64,000 nucleotides of DNA, taken from Malus domestica (taxonomy: Eukaryota; Streptophyta; Magnoliopsida; Rosales; Rosaceae). The stretch spans positions 34,517,001 through 34,581,000 of the forward strand of contig NC_091677.1 in assembly GCF_042453785.1 (NCBI RefSeq), given 5' to 3'. Each line of letters begins with the position of its first letter. The stretch's first letter is position 1. This document shows, piece after piece, positions 11,661 to 21,865 of the stretch. Below the pieces are notes generated by a model that saw nothing but the letters and a program-made list of their open reading frames with translations, had not been told where the DNA came from and did no database searches. The translations under genes were made by a program, and so were the position numbers.

Positions 11661-14299
11661 ACCATACAGAGGTATCCTAGGCACACATTCCTTTGGTAAA
11701 CAAATGCTCATATTTTTCTTGTCTGACCTGCATTCTTTATGTAACGTATCTTATGTGTACTTTATAGAACATTTGCTTTCCTGTTAGGACAAGAACACTC
11801 AATATGGTGGCCACCTAGTAAACGCAGAAGTTAAAACTAAGTACTCAGTTTAAAGTTCAGGTGACTAATATAACCATGGATTCCATACGAAAATCATATT
11901 CGTATGATCTTGCGTGTGGGCCAAAGATGAAAGTTGCATATACTACTTTATGTTGCATGTGACATAAAATTCTTTTCTTTTATCCTAAGATTTGCTTTCC
12001 TGACTCAAGTTTGTAATAGTACAAATGAGTGCTGACACCCAAAATAGTCGAACATGTTCATAAAAGCAGAACTTGGGGATTCAAATAGGCCTGTGTGAAT
12101 AAAATTGCTCTGGAAATTCTGATAAGAGGTGAGAACCAATTTTCAGTTGACAAAGTGTTATATGTATGTGCTGTCTTACAAGATGCGTCTGCCTGAAACC
12201 TGATTTTTTTATATATAGAATAGAAAAACCCAGGAACACAATATATTTAAAATAACAGATGAGTACAAACTGAAACTACAAAAAAGGAAATGCTGAGGAC
12301 TAGGAATTCACTTACAGTTGAAGCTAATTTAACCATAAACATGAAAAGATATTTCGTATTCAAACAACCAAGCCCACCCCTAAATAATGGATGAAAGTCT
12401 TAGAGCTGCAAAGTGAAAAAGGTTGAGGGAAAACTTGAAATCTGGGATTAACCATGAACAAAGAGGTGGCACCACGCAGGAAGAGCTAGGTAGGGGTGGG
12501 TTCGGTTTAAATCGGTTCAGTTTTTTGCCAAAACCGAAACCAAACCGAAATTTCGGTTCGGTTCATTTTTTTTTCGGTTTTTTTTGGTTTGGTTATTTTT
12601 CGGTTCGGTTTTTTCTGGTTCGGTTTCGGTTTTTTGTTTTTTGTTTTTTTCAAAAAATGAAAAATATTGAAATTTTAAATTTTAACATATCCAACACAAT
12701 CATAACATAAGCATTCTAACTAGAATCAAAGACAATGAAAATAAACATTTAAAGTTGAACTAAAATCATCAATCAAGTCTTCCAAAGTCCAAACTAACAA
12801 CCTCACAGCACAAAAATCGTACAAATGACTTAGAAAAGTTAAATTGTATGATGTTGTTCAAAGATCAAGGTTGTTTGCTTGTAACTGCATGTTGACAACT
12901 TGATTAGTAAAAGTAATGCATGGGTGGATTTATTTAGTGTGTGTTGGATTTTTTTTTATCACAAATTACCCAAGTAATCTACCCGAAATAAATGTTTATG
13001 GATTCTGTTACATGTTATATGAGAGTAGATTTGGAAAAGAAAGCTGGGGCAGAAGTAGACAGTGCTATGGAGATGGATGTAGGTACTTCAAGAGAAGGTT
13101 TGGTTCCGAAACCTTATAAAAAAAGGTCGTACCCAGTGCACAAGGCTCCCGCTTTACGCAGGGTCTGGGAGAGGTGAAATAATAGGTTAGGGTTTAGAGT
13201 TTTTATAGGCCTTTTTTTAATATTTTGAGCTTAAAGTTTGGCAACACATTGGGTTTAGCACATTTTAACTTACAAATTCGGTTTAGAAAATAATACCCAA
13301 AACAAATAATTAAATAAAAAAATTAATTTAATTAATTCGGTTCGGTTCGGTTTCTAGATCACTAAAACCGAACCAAACCAAAAGAATTCGGTTCGGTTCG
13401 GTTTTTTCAATTTGGTTCGGTTTTTTCGGTTTCGGTTCGGTTTGGTTTTCCGTTTTTTTCGGTTTTCGGTTTTTGGAACCCACCCCTAGAGCTAGGTGAG
13501 TGATAATTGTAAATGAAGTTAGTTAGCTGAATTTTAAGAGGGTCGGGTAGTAGAAGGAAAAGACTATATTATTTGGTTTGAGGTCGGGCTGATCTAATTG
13601 TTTTGAAAGAGACAGAAAACTGTAGTTCATAGGAAGTTAATAAGCAGTTTTTGGGGTAGAAGATATAAAGATTGGGTGTCAATACAGCATGTGGGAGTAC
13701 CATCACCTGAACTACTAATGTTTAAGAATCAATTGGAGTTATTTTTCTCTGTTTACAAATCGAGGGGAGAAATAAATCTGATTGGTGGCTGTCTGGAATC
13801 TATGCCTCTTACAAAGCTAGGGAGAGGGCACAATGAAAATATTATTGACTAACTAATTAAAAATTAACAGGATGGTTAGTTATATCCATTCGATTATATA
13901 TTGCCCTTTTAGGATTTTCAGGTTTGATTAAGAGGTTGCCTGCCGCACATATCATAATAATGAAATATGAATAAAGCTTATATTTTGTAATATTGAGTTG
14001 AGCACATGTGAAACTGGGTTCATGCGTAGGAATACCCAATGATTAGTTAGAGCATGTGACGGTAATGGCTTTTTTTTTTTTTTTTTGGAAGAGACAGTAG
14101 TGGCTTAATAGACCCAATATTTTATCATTTGTGAAGTAAGGGTTAGAATACCCTTCTCAGCAACTTTTTCATGAAATAATTTAAGCAGGTCTCTTTTAAA
14201 TGCATATAGCAAATTATCTGGATTTTAAAAATTTGGTGCCAGTAATACAGATGTTGAATTTTTCTGTGACGTGTGCAGGGTATGAAGCCTCTCAAGTAG
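8369..14299 (+). CDS. Class I peptide-chain release factor-like protein (GGQ domain), probably organellar
   Basis: The model has exons 8369-8797, 8879-8954, 9052-9182, 9270-9340, 9812-9893 and 14279-14299, and encodes 269 aa. All introns are GT-AG and phases agree. The GGQ motif lies in [19 protein letters not shown] (Gln at residue 122), the loop that triggers peptidyl-tRNA hydrolysis on the ribosome. The codon-recognition domains of ordinary RF1/RF2 are absent, so it belongs with the short ribosome-rescue type RF proteins (ICT1/C12orf65-like). The Gly/Ser/Ala-rich N-terminus (residues 1-85) suggests a mitochondrial or plastid transit peptide. Residues 224-252 ([19 protein letters not shown]) look like a helix-turn-helix. 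I chose ATG 8369 (AATGGCA context); in-frame ATGs at 8363 and 8327 are alternatives. The last intron is 4.4 kb and contains a hAT element, leaving a final exon of six codons plus stop (GMKPLK). Confidence 0.82.
11627..11659. repeat. (AC)n microsatellite
   Basis: About 16 AC dinucleotide units inside the last intron of the release-factor-like gene. Confidence 0.95.
12491..13488. mobile_element. Non-autonomous hAT element with CGGTT-rich subterminal repeats
   Basis: The termini TAGGGGTGGGTTC and GAACCCACCCCTA are perfect 13-bp inverted repeats. The element is flanked by an exact 8-bp duplication GAGCTAGG (12483-12490 and 13489-13496), the hAT signature. Both subterminal regions are dense in TTCGGTTCGGTT and its complement, typical transposase-binding arrays. 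The 998-bp interior has no transposase, only AT-rich DNA and a 5'-truncated SINE copy. It sits in the last intron of the release-factor-like gene. Confidence 0.92.
13123..13178 (-). mobile_element. Au-type SINE, 3' fragment
   Basis: AAGGTCGTACCCAGTGCACA and GGTCTGGGAGAGGTGAA match the 3' part of the full SINE at 24649-24813. Only ~56 bp remain, nested within the hAT element. I could not find a target-site duplication. Confidence 0.75.
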
Positions 14300-14561
14300 A
14301 ATTTGTCTGCTGGGAAATACTTGTTTCAACTTTCAAGTACTAATGTTTGCTTTCTCTTTTCCTTTTTTGAGGTAATTGTTCAAGTACTAATGACTTTGGA
14401 TGCCACTTTTCTTTTAAAACCTACTCTCCTCTTGACTTTGATCAACCTGCCTTCCAATAGTTTACTTTGCATGACAATTCTTATTTGTCAGATACTGGTA
14501 TATGCAGTTTATGCACAGACATTGTTTCGAGGCTAAAAGGATGAATGCGCTCTCAGCTTGT

Positions 14562-14634
14562 ATTCTTCGAGACAGCAAAGCTAGAAGAAAAGGCTTAGAT
14601 TCTTCGACACAGCAAAACTAGAAGAAAAGGCTTG
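14562..14634. repeat. Two 37-bp tandem copies, then short GGACGGTT repeats
   Basis: ATTCTTCGAGACAGCAAAGC and ATTCTTCGACACAGCAAAAC head consecutive 37-bp units. Directly after them, TTGGACGG repeats about three times (14648-14672). They lie ~260 bp past the stop codon of the release-factor-like gene, so may be in its 3' UTR. Confidence 0.75.
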
Positions 14635-15074
14635 TTGGTTCATTTGGTTGGACGGTTGGACGGTTGGACCATTGCTTCTAATTGCCATCGTTCAATGTGT
14701 CTTTCAAAAGAATAAACTAATCATAGGGTTGGGCTTACTGTTGCTCTTCAAATTAAGTTTTGGAGTTCTTGATATTTTCGATAATTAAATTTACAGAAGG
14801 AATGCCTTTAGGATGAACTGTGTGTGTTTGAGATTGTACACTCACTTTAGGCTATGTTTGGACGGGAGATTTTTTATCAAATCTTAAGGGATTGAGGCCA
14901 AGTTAGTAAAAAAATTGACTACAAAACGTTAGACGTAAGGGATTGAAAATGCACTGCAGATGCTTGTACTAGGACTTGAAATTATGTTCCGTTTATCAAA
15001 GTCTATTAGGAATTCTGTACCCATTTTCGTTAGAATCGAAGCCCATCATGCCTCGTGCACGTGGGCCTTGTAGG

Positions 15075-15925
15075 CAGTGGCAAAGCTACAGAGGGACTAG
15101 GAGGGGCGGCCGTTCCTCCCCTCGCTGGAAATTAAGCCCATGAACGTGGTTCCGCCCCTCTGGTCTTGTCGGAATGAATGGTGCACCTGCACTGTAGTCT
15201 GCAGATGGTTTCTGCCTTTCTGTGTTTCTGAGCAGCTTGTGTAATTTTTTTTTTAAATCCCCTAAATGGAACGGCATCGTTTCATTTAAGTATTGAAAAA
15301 AAAAAACTCCTTAAATAAACAAATGATGTCATCGCCATCATTAATTGCCTAAAAAGATAGAAAAATTTAAAGGGGACCACTATCCCCGACTCCCCGTGCC
15401 TTCCATTTTTCAAAGCAGACCTTCACTTTTTCAAACCTAATCCCCTTTTAACCAATCACAAGACCCATGCCTTGCATTTGCGAGGAACATGATATTATCA
15501 TTCCTAACATGGAGAATTTGTATTTTGTACCTGGAAAATCAAGGCACAAAGCTCCAAAAATCACAAACTTTCATTACTATCATGTGGAACTTTATTTTCA
15601 AGTCCTTGATATGCAACTAAATGAATTGAATGATCGCTTTAATGAGGTAAACACCGAGTTCCTTCTTTGTATGACATGTTTGAGTTCGGTAAATAATTTT
15701 GCATCTTTTGACAAAGCAAAAATTGTTCGTTTTGCCCAACTTTATCCTCAAGATTTTGATCGTATGGATCTCATGAAACTTCGCCGGCAACAATTGTAAT
15801 TTGTTTGTATTGATTAATTATGGAAGACATTATTATATAAAAAGATTTAGTTGTTGCCATTTTTCTTTAACCTTGCACTCTTTTAAGTTCGCCATTCCCT
15901 TCGAGAAATCCTGGCTTCGCCACTG
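15075..15925 (+). mobile_element. hAT element remnant with ZMYM/TTF-type transposase fragment
   Basis: The element starts CAGTGGCAAAGC and ends GGCTTCGCCACTG, with imperfect terminal inverted repeats. An exact 8-bp duplication CTTGTAGG flanks it (15067-15074 and 15926-15933). An ORF at 15467-15799 encodes KAPKITNFHYYHVELYFQVL, DMQLNELNDRFNEVNTEFLL and LSSVNNFASFDKAKIVRFAQ. This resembles the C-terminal region of plant zinc-finger-MYM/TTF-type hAT transposase-derived proteins, just before the dimerisation domain. The N-terminal catalytic part is missing, so the copy is an internally deleted, non-autonomous derivative. Confidence 0.85.
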
Positions 15926-15998
15926 CTTGTAGGATATAGTTGATTACAACTTGTGGGATAGAGCTTTATGGAACTAAAAGATATGCTCTCAGTGGCGT

Positions 15999-16719
15999 TG
16001 CCACATCCCGGCCAGGGGCGGACCACTTCCTGAGTCTGCTCAACCACCGTAGCACGATATTGTCCGTTTTGGGCCACGACCATGCCCTCACGGTTTTGTT
16101 TCTGAGAACTCACAAGTAACTTCCCAGTGGGTCACCAATCATGGGAGTGTTTTAGCCACCTTCTCGCTTAACTTCAGAGTTCCGACAGAACCCAAAGCCA
16201 GTGAGCTCCCAAAAGGTATCGTGCTAGGTAGGGATGGAAATATCCATTTAAGGATCACTCCCCTGGGCGATGTGGGATGTCACAATCCACCCCCCTTAAG
16301 GGCCCGACGTCCTCGTCGGCACACTTCCGGCCATGGATGGCTTTGATACCATTTCTAGATTTATGCGTGTCATCCTTGCACATGGGCCATGCTAATCTTC
16401 TTAGTATCGTTCCAATTTTTATCGGATGTCTTTGTCACATCCCCGCCTAGGGTGGACCATTTCCCAGGCCTGCTCCATCACCGTAGCACGATATTGTCCG
16501 CTTTGGACCCCGACCACGCTTTCACGATTTTGTTTCTGGGAACTCACGAGCAACTTTCCAGTGGGTCACCCATCATGGGAGTGCTCTGGCCACCTTCTCG
16601 ATTAACTTCAGAGTTCCGACGGAACCCGAAGCCAGTGAGCTCCCAAAATGCCTCGTGCTACGTAGGTATGAGAATATGCATTTAAGGATCATTCCCCTGG
16701 CGCGATGTGGGATGTCACA
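15999..16719 (-). mobile_element. Cassandra TRIM retrotransposon (5S-like LTRs)
   Basis: Two ~287-bp direct repeats, 15999-16284 and 16433-16719, are its LTRs (TGTCACATCCC... to ...GGGATGTCACA on the plus strand). On the minus strand each LTR contains GGAACTCTGAAGTTAA and GGTGACCCACTGGGAAGT, the internal promoter region of 5S rRNA. That is the hallmark of Cassandra elements. The minus-strand interior holds a tRNA-iMet primer-binding site TGGTATCAAAGCC (16348-16336) and a purine tract (AAGGGGGGTGGA) next to the 3' LTR. Likely 5-bp target duplications are GGCGT (15994-15998) and AGCGT (16720-16724). There is no coding capacity, as expected for a TRIM. A U6 fragment separates the 5' LTR from the PBS. 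Confidence 0.9.
16347..16430 (-). pseudogene. U6 snRNA fragment inserted in Cassandra
   Basis: On the minus strand GACATCCGATAAAAATTGG, AACGATACTAAGAAGATTAG, CATGGCCCATGTGCAAGGAT and GACACGCATAAATCTAGAAA match U6 snRNA from about nucleotide 12 to near its 3' end. There are a few changes: an extra A in the AAAA run, CAGAG to TAAG, CCTGCGC to CATGTGC, and CGAG to CTAG. The 5' stem-loop and the terminal U-run are missing, and there is no upstream USE/TATA promoter. It is a retro-derived pseudogene, not a functional U6 gene. Confidence 0.9.
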
Positions 16720-17724
16720 AGCGTCGTCACTGGTCCATTGAATGCTTGTTAGGTCTAGAGTTTATCTCTTTTGAAATCAATACACACAGTTTTAGTGGTG
16801 TCATTGATCTGTTAATGTCACATGTTCAAAACTACCACAACTATCCAATAAACGTTTGTCATATGTCGTCATCGGTTGCATGAGAATATGTCTCTTTAAA
16901 CGTGACATTTCATTAATATCATCTAAATGTTGTGTTTAGAAAATTCATTTGATTTGGAGACTATTTTACATTCATATCTGTCAAACAAACCAATGATTAT
17001 AGTAATTCATACGGGATGACTAAATAATCTTGAGATTGAATGAATTTTTCTAAGATGATAGTTATATGATAATAAAGAGAATGAACAACTATGATTATAA
17101 TATTTCCAAACCTTTAAGGAAAGGGAACTTCATTTTTTTACTTCAAAATAATGGGATTAGTTATGGGGCTCACACCACATCGAACTTCATAATTATCTTT
17201 GCAAAAAATTAATTCAATTCGAAACTATTTGTCCATTTAATTATCATGAATTTTTTTAATATTTTTTAGAATATAATGTTTGTCAATTTATTTGAATTCA
17301 ATTAAATGTCGCAAACATTTTTAATTTAGCTAGTGTTTTGTAAAGATGATTTATGAGGAGTACGAGGAAAGTAATTATCCTTACAAACTGGCGGATGAGG
17401 AAAGTTTTGCAAAGACCAATGCTGGATGGGCACTTAAAGGCAGTAGCCAGCCGGCCCATAATGTTTTACACAAATATCAAGGCTAAGTCATTGTCGACGT
17501 GTCGTGCAACAATCTCTTTAATCCCACCAATAACATTTCCATATAATTTTTTCTGACAAGCGACCAACAACGTAAATAAATAGATAAATAAATAAATAAA
17601 TAGCAAAAGGAGGATACAAGGAGAAGACGGGAAGCGAGAGAATAATTATCTTTCCTGGAGTCGAGTCCTTGTTAACAAAGAAAGACTTGATAGGAAGATA
17701 GAAAGGGGGAGTGGAGGGAGGAAG
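16720..17724. other. Intergenic / putative promoter of the cathepsin B gene
   Basis: This is AT-rich DNA without recognisable genes or repeats, except a short GATAAATAAATAAATAAATA run near 17582. The last ~150 bases before the ATG are purine-rich (GGAGAAGACGGGAAGCGAGAG) and probably form the 5' UTR. Confidence 0.5.
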
Positions 17725-20700
17725 ATGGCTACCATAAGAATTCCGCAGGTGTATTTTGCTGCTGCGACTTGTCTGTTACTTTTAGGGGCCATCTCCAGCT
17801 TTCAACCACAGGTAAGTTGGTCTTGTCAATTAATCTCCTTTGATCTTATCCCCTGTTTGTTCTGTTTCCTTTCTTTGACTCATAATCAATTATATGAATA
17901 TGGTGAGAATTGGAGTTTCAATTGTTGAAGCTAACGCCAGTCGTTGGTTGCTGGCCAAAAATCAAACTAACGTTTAACACTCTCCACAGTTGATTGCAGC
18001 CAAACCACTTTCCAAGACTAAGCTTCAATCTCCTATTCTTCAGGTTTTTCTCTTTTGCTTCCTCATCTATCAATGCTATGGATAATACAATACCTGTTTT
18101 TTTTTGGGGGTTGGGGGTGTTAGGCTAATAACTGAGACTTCCATTCCATTATTAATTTGTGATTCACCCCCAAACAGGACTCGATCATTAAACAGATAAA
18201 TGAAAACCCCAAGGCTGGATGGGAAGCTGCCATGAATCCTCGATTCTCCAATTACACTGTGAGTCTTTCAACCCCAAGGATATTATTATGCTCACATTTA
18301 AACGAATTTCCTGCCCTCCTATTGCCTCACAGATGCATCTATTGCTTATTTTTGTATTACTACTAGGTCCCAAGATTTTTCCTTTTCTTTCCACAGGTTA
18401 GCCAGTTTATGCACCTCCTGGGAGTCAAACCAACACCCCAAAAGGACTTGCAGAGTTTTCCTATCAAAACTTATCCAAAATCTCTCAAGTTGCCAAATAA
18501 TTTTGATGCCAGAACCGCTTGGCCTCAGTGTAACACCATTGGAAGAATATTAGGTCAGTTGGTGATTTCGTTTTATATGTTGTTATCCCGCTTTTTCTTT
18601 GATTTAAAAATTCAAAGGCAAAAGGTGCTGATGAATTCCCCTTTTTATGTCAAATGCTGGATCAATTTCTTTAATGAAGATCAGGTAATAATTTGTCCTA
18701 CATCCCAATGATATATTGTCCAATAAATTGATGCCGAAAATTCAAGGGGAAAATTTGGTTTTCCTGGAAATATAGGGTCACTGTGGCTCTTGTTGGGCTT
18801 TTGCTGCTGTTGAAGCACTATCAGATCGTTTTTGTGTCCATTATGGCATGGTAAAAGCTGCACTCTTTCTCTTTTCCATTTCTAATTTACATTGACTTCT
18901 TTTGTATATTTTGTTCTCTTTTTTAATTTGCTTTATGCTTTATTGCAGAATATCTCTCTGTCTGTTAATGATCTCCTAGCGTGTTGTGGTTTCATGTGTG
19001 GAGCTGGTTGTAATGGGGGATATCCAATTTATGCTTGGCGGTACTTTATCCACCATGGTGTTGTCACTGAAGAGGTAGCAAATTCATGTACCAATCCTAC
19101 CTCTCCAGTGGAATCTCAAAACGATAGTAGATAAACCTTACCTCTGTTCTTGCATCTGCCTATTATGCCATCATTTGTAGAACTATTGTCAGATACATAA
19201 TGTTTTCAAGATCATAATCAGTACCAATCCTAACCTTCACATCAAATGCAAGTCTACCTTTGATATTGAAATGATATCTTAGTGCTCTCTTACCTTAGAA
19301 CTCGAAGCCTTCTTGCAACATAAGAACCATTCCCAAACCTTGCTCCCAAGCTCAGTCTTCCTCCATTAGAATGACTGTCACTGCTTACTTTAGAATTAAA
19401 AGTTTTTCTTGCGATGTAGGTATAATTCTTAGCTCATCCTAATTCCTAAACAAGGAGGTCAGCATAACTGCAGAAAATAAGGGAGGTCATTGTGTTACCT
19501 AAAGACAATGGGTTCCTTTGTATTTCCAACCAATTCTCACCCAAAAGGGAAGTCCAACTCTCGCAACATAGGGACCATTCCTAACCCTTGCATTAAAAGC
19601 GTACTGTTCTTCCATTGTTAGAATGATTGTCAGTGCACGCGAATTGCAAGTCTTTCTTCTCACTTAGGAATAATTCCGTAGTTCATCCTAAACAGGGAAA
19701 TCAATATAACAAAAAAAAAAAGAGGTCCCTGTGTTAGTCTCTCCATTTAATCTGCACCAGTCCCGTCTGATATAAAATTTAAGGGTTCTTTCTTTCATTA
19801 GGTTCATAAACAACTTTTTAATACTGCATGAAGTCCTGATTAGTGTTCCATCTGGCAGTGTGACCCATACTTTGATTCAACTGGCTGCTCGCACCCTGGT
19901 TGTGAGCCTGCTTATCCGACTCCAAAGTGCGTTAAAAAATGTGTAGATGGGAACCAGATCTGGAAGAATTCAAAGCGTTATAGTATCAGTGCGTATAGAA
20001 TCAACTCTGATCCTCACAGTATCATGGCAGAGGTTTATAGGAATGGACCAGTTGAGGTTGCATTCACTGTTTACGAGGTAAGTTCTTGTTCCATAATTGA
20101 AAACAGCAATTTAGGTGTACAATGTTCTTAACACTTTCTGTCCTTTTCTCTTTTCCTTTTCCTCCCCATTTGTGATATTGGAAAAGAACTAAATATGATT
20201 ATTTGCCTTCTTCATATGATTATCAGTCTTCACTGAGATTTCAACTCCTAATGCATTGATGGCCTGGCACTCCAAACTTGATATAATCTTATAACATTTT
20301 CAAGAACATTTTACGTCTCTTCACAACTATCATTCATATTAAAAGTGAAGGGGTTTTGGGGAGAAACTAGGGGGAGAGAGGGTGGCGCAGGGGGTGATAA
20401 TACCTACAGAGTTGCAGCTTTTTTTCATTGAACACAACTGAGTAGTATGCATGAGCCGAGTGTGACACTGTAATGAACACAACTGAACTCATGGTCAGCT
20501 AAAAGTCAAGAAGATTAGAGAAAAAAAAAATATGGCATCATCACTTTGCATAAACAAATTATATCCCCATTTGAGCAGTCTTATCTTTGCTGTCAATTTG
20601 GTCATCAGACTTTATCCTAAACTTAATTCAGGATTAACCCTCATATACTATCTTGGATATGTGATCCTTGATTCTCCGGTGTCCTTGGTATTGTGGTTGC

Positions 20701-21865
20701 AGTGGGATAAGGAAATGGGATTGTGTTGGATAATTCCAAAGGATTCTTTCTCTTTTCAGTGAATCTTTTGCTATCTCTTGGAAGGGTAAGAAATCAAAGG
20801 TGATGTGGAGTTGTATGATTGCTCTGGTTTCATTTATTTGGATGGAAAGAACCGAAAGATTTTTGAAGATTATGGTGGCACTATGGAGTATAGTTAAGTT
20901 TGGTCGGCTCTTTGAGCTTCAGTTTCCCCCAATTCAAAAGGAATTGCATCTCCTTAATCTGCCTATTGGAAAGCTGCCATGTCCTAGTTCTGGTTAGGCC
21001 TTTTGTTCTTTTCAGTTGGGATGTTTTTGTCTCAGTTCTGCTTCATCTTTTTAGGGGTGGTCTGGCCACTGCCTTTTGTTCTTTTCCTCTCTTTATTCCT
21101 TAAGCTTTCTTTCCGAAGAAAACAAAAAGTGTGTTGGTTTTTCTGTTAAATGTCATGACATGTGAAATGCCAAGTTTATATACTAGGAACTTTGATGACC
21201 AGTTGCAAGAAATTGACATTTAAAGAACAAACAACGGGAATTGTTATTGACACTCCAAACTTTGTATATTTAGAAAGAAAAATACTCTTATGCGGAGTGC
21301 ACAATTAGATTTTTGGAATGCCAATAATAGTTCGCTAAACTCAACGCAAATTTTGTTTTGTTTAAACTGTTTTACAGGACTTTGCACACTATAAATCAGG
21401 AGTTTACAAGCATGTTAAAGGTGATGTATTGGGAGGTCATGCTGTTAAGCTAATTGGATGGGGGACAACCAATGATGGAGAGGACTATTGGGTATGTCTA
21501 TGCACTGGTATTTTCTGCAACCAGAATTTGTCTTCTAACACTAGTTGTTGACCGTGCACTCATGTGTTTCAGCTTCTGGCGAATCAGTGGAATAGAAGCT
21601 GGGGTGATGTATGTCTCAATTAAATTGTTTATTTGTTTTGAAACAACTATGGATAACAGTTATACGTGGCCTCTCAGATCCTAAAGCACAAACTAATTGT
21701 GTATGCGTAATTGCATATGGTGTGCAGGATGGCTACTTCAAGATCAGAAGAGGAACAAACGAGTGTGGAATTGAAGAAGACGTGGTTGCCGGTTTGCCTT
21801 CATCCAAAAATTTTATAAGCCAAGTTGCCAGTGTGGATGCTGTTGCGGCTGGTGTGTCAGTTTGA
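17725..21865 (+). CDS. Cathepsin B-like cysteine protease (papain family C1A)
   Basis: The eleven exons are 17725-17811, 17990-18043, 18178-18258, 18397-18553, 18680-18684, 18776-18850, 18949-19074, 19859-20077, 21378-21491, 21573-21608 and 21728-21865. They give 363 aa, the usual length for plant cathepsin B. A hydrophobic signal peptide occupies residues 1-28, so the product enters the secretory/vacuolar route. The propeptide runs to about residue 105 and the mature enzyme starts near LPNNFDART. Catalytic residues are Cys134 ([10 protein letters not shown]), His289 ([11 protein letters not shown]) and Asn310 (ANQWNRSWG), with oxyanion-hole Gln128. The occluding-loop region ([17 protein letters not shown]) lacks the His-His pair of animal cathepsin B, as is usual in plants. 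Asp127-Gln128 come from a 5-nt exon. The intron at 20078-21377 holds a LINE fragment. Known roles of the family are in programmed cell death, defence and senescence. Confidence 0.95.
18680..18684 (+). other. Five-nucleotide microexon (ATCAG) of the cathepsin B gene
   Basis: Exon 4 ends in a single G and exon 6 starts at GGT CAC TGT. Joined directly they would shift frame and lose the invariant Asp-Gln before GHCGSCW. Between them, AATGAAG|ATCAG|GTAATA has a good acceptor and donor, and supplies AT CAG. This makes GAT CAG (Asp127-Gln128) and restores phase. No longer exon in the intron gives the family sequence. Confidence 0.85.
20640..21120 (+). mobile_element. LINE (L1-type) 3' fragment in a cathepsin B intron
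   Basis: [20 protein letters not shown] followed by [19 protein letters not shown] resembles the C-terminal tail of plant L1-type LINE proteins (KAKVMW...WMERNxRIFED...). A T-rich untranslated tail follows at 21000-21120. It lacks endonuclease and RT domains. Boundaries are approximate. Confidence 0.5.

Noticed and set aside
11523-11787. ORFs across the (AC)n tract
   Set aside because: Microsatellite translations (Cys-Val / Thr-His repeats), not genes.
12423-12710. 95-codon ORF rich in Phe/Arg
   Set aside because: Created by TTCGGTT subterminal repeats of the hAT element.
16100-16190. 5S rRNA gene
   Set aside because: The similarity is limited to the internal-promoter half and is repeated in both LTRs, so it is the Cassandra LTR rather than a 5S gene.
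16389-16685. 98-codon ORF in the Cassandra element
   Set aside because: Reads through the U6 fragment and an LTR with 5S-like sequence; TRIMs do not encode proteins.
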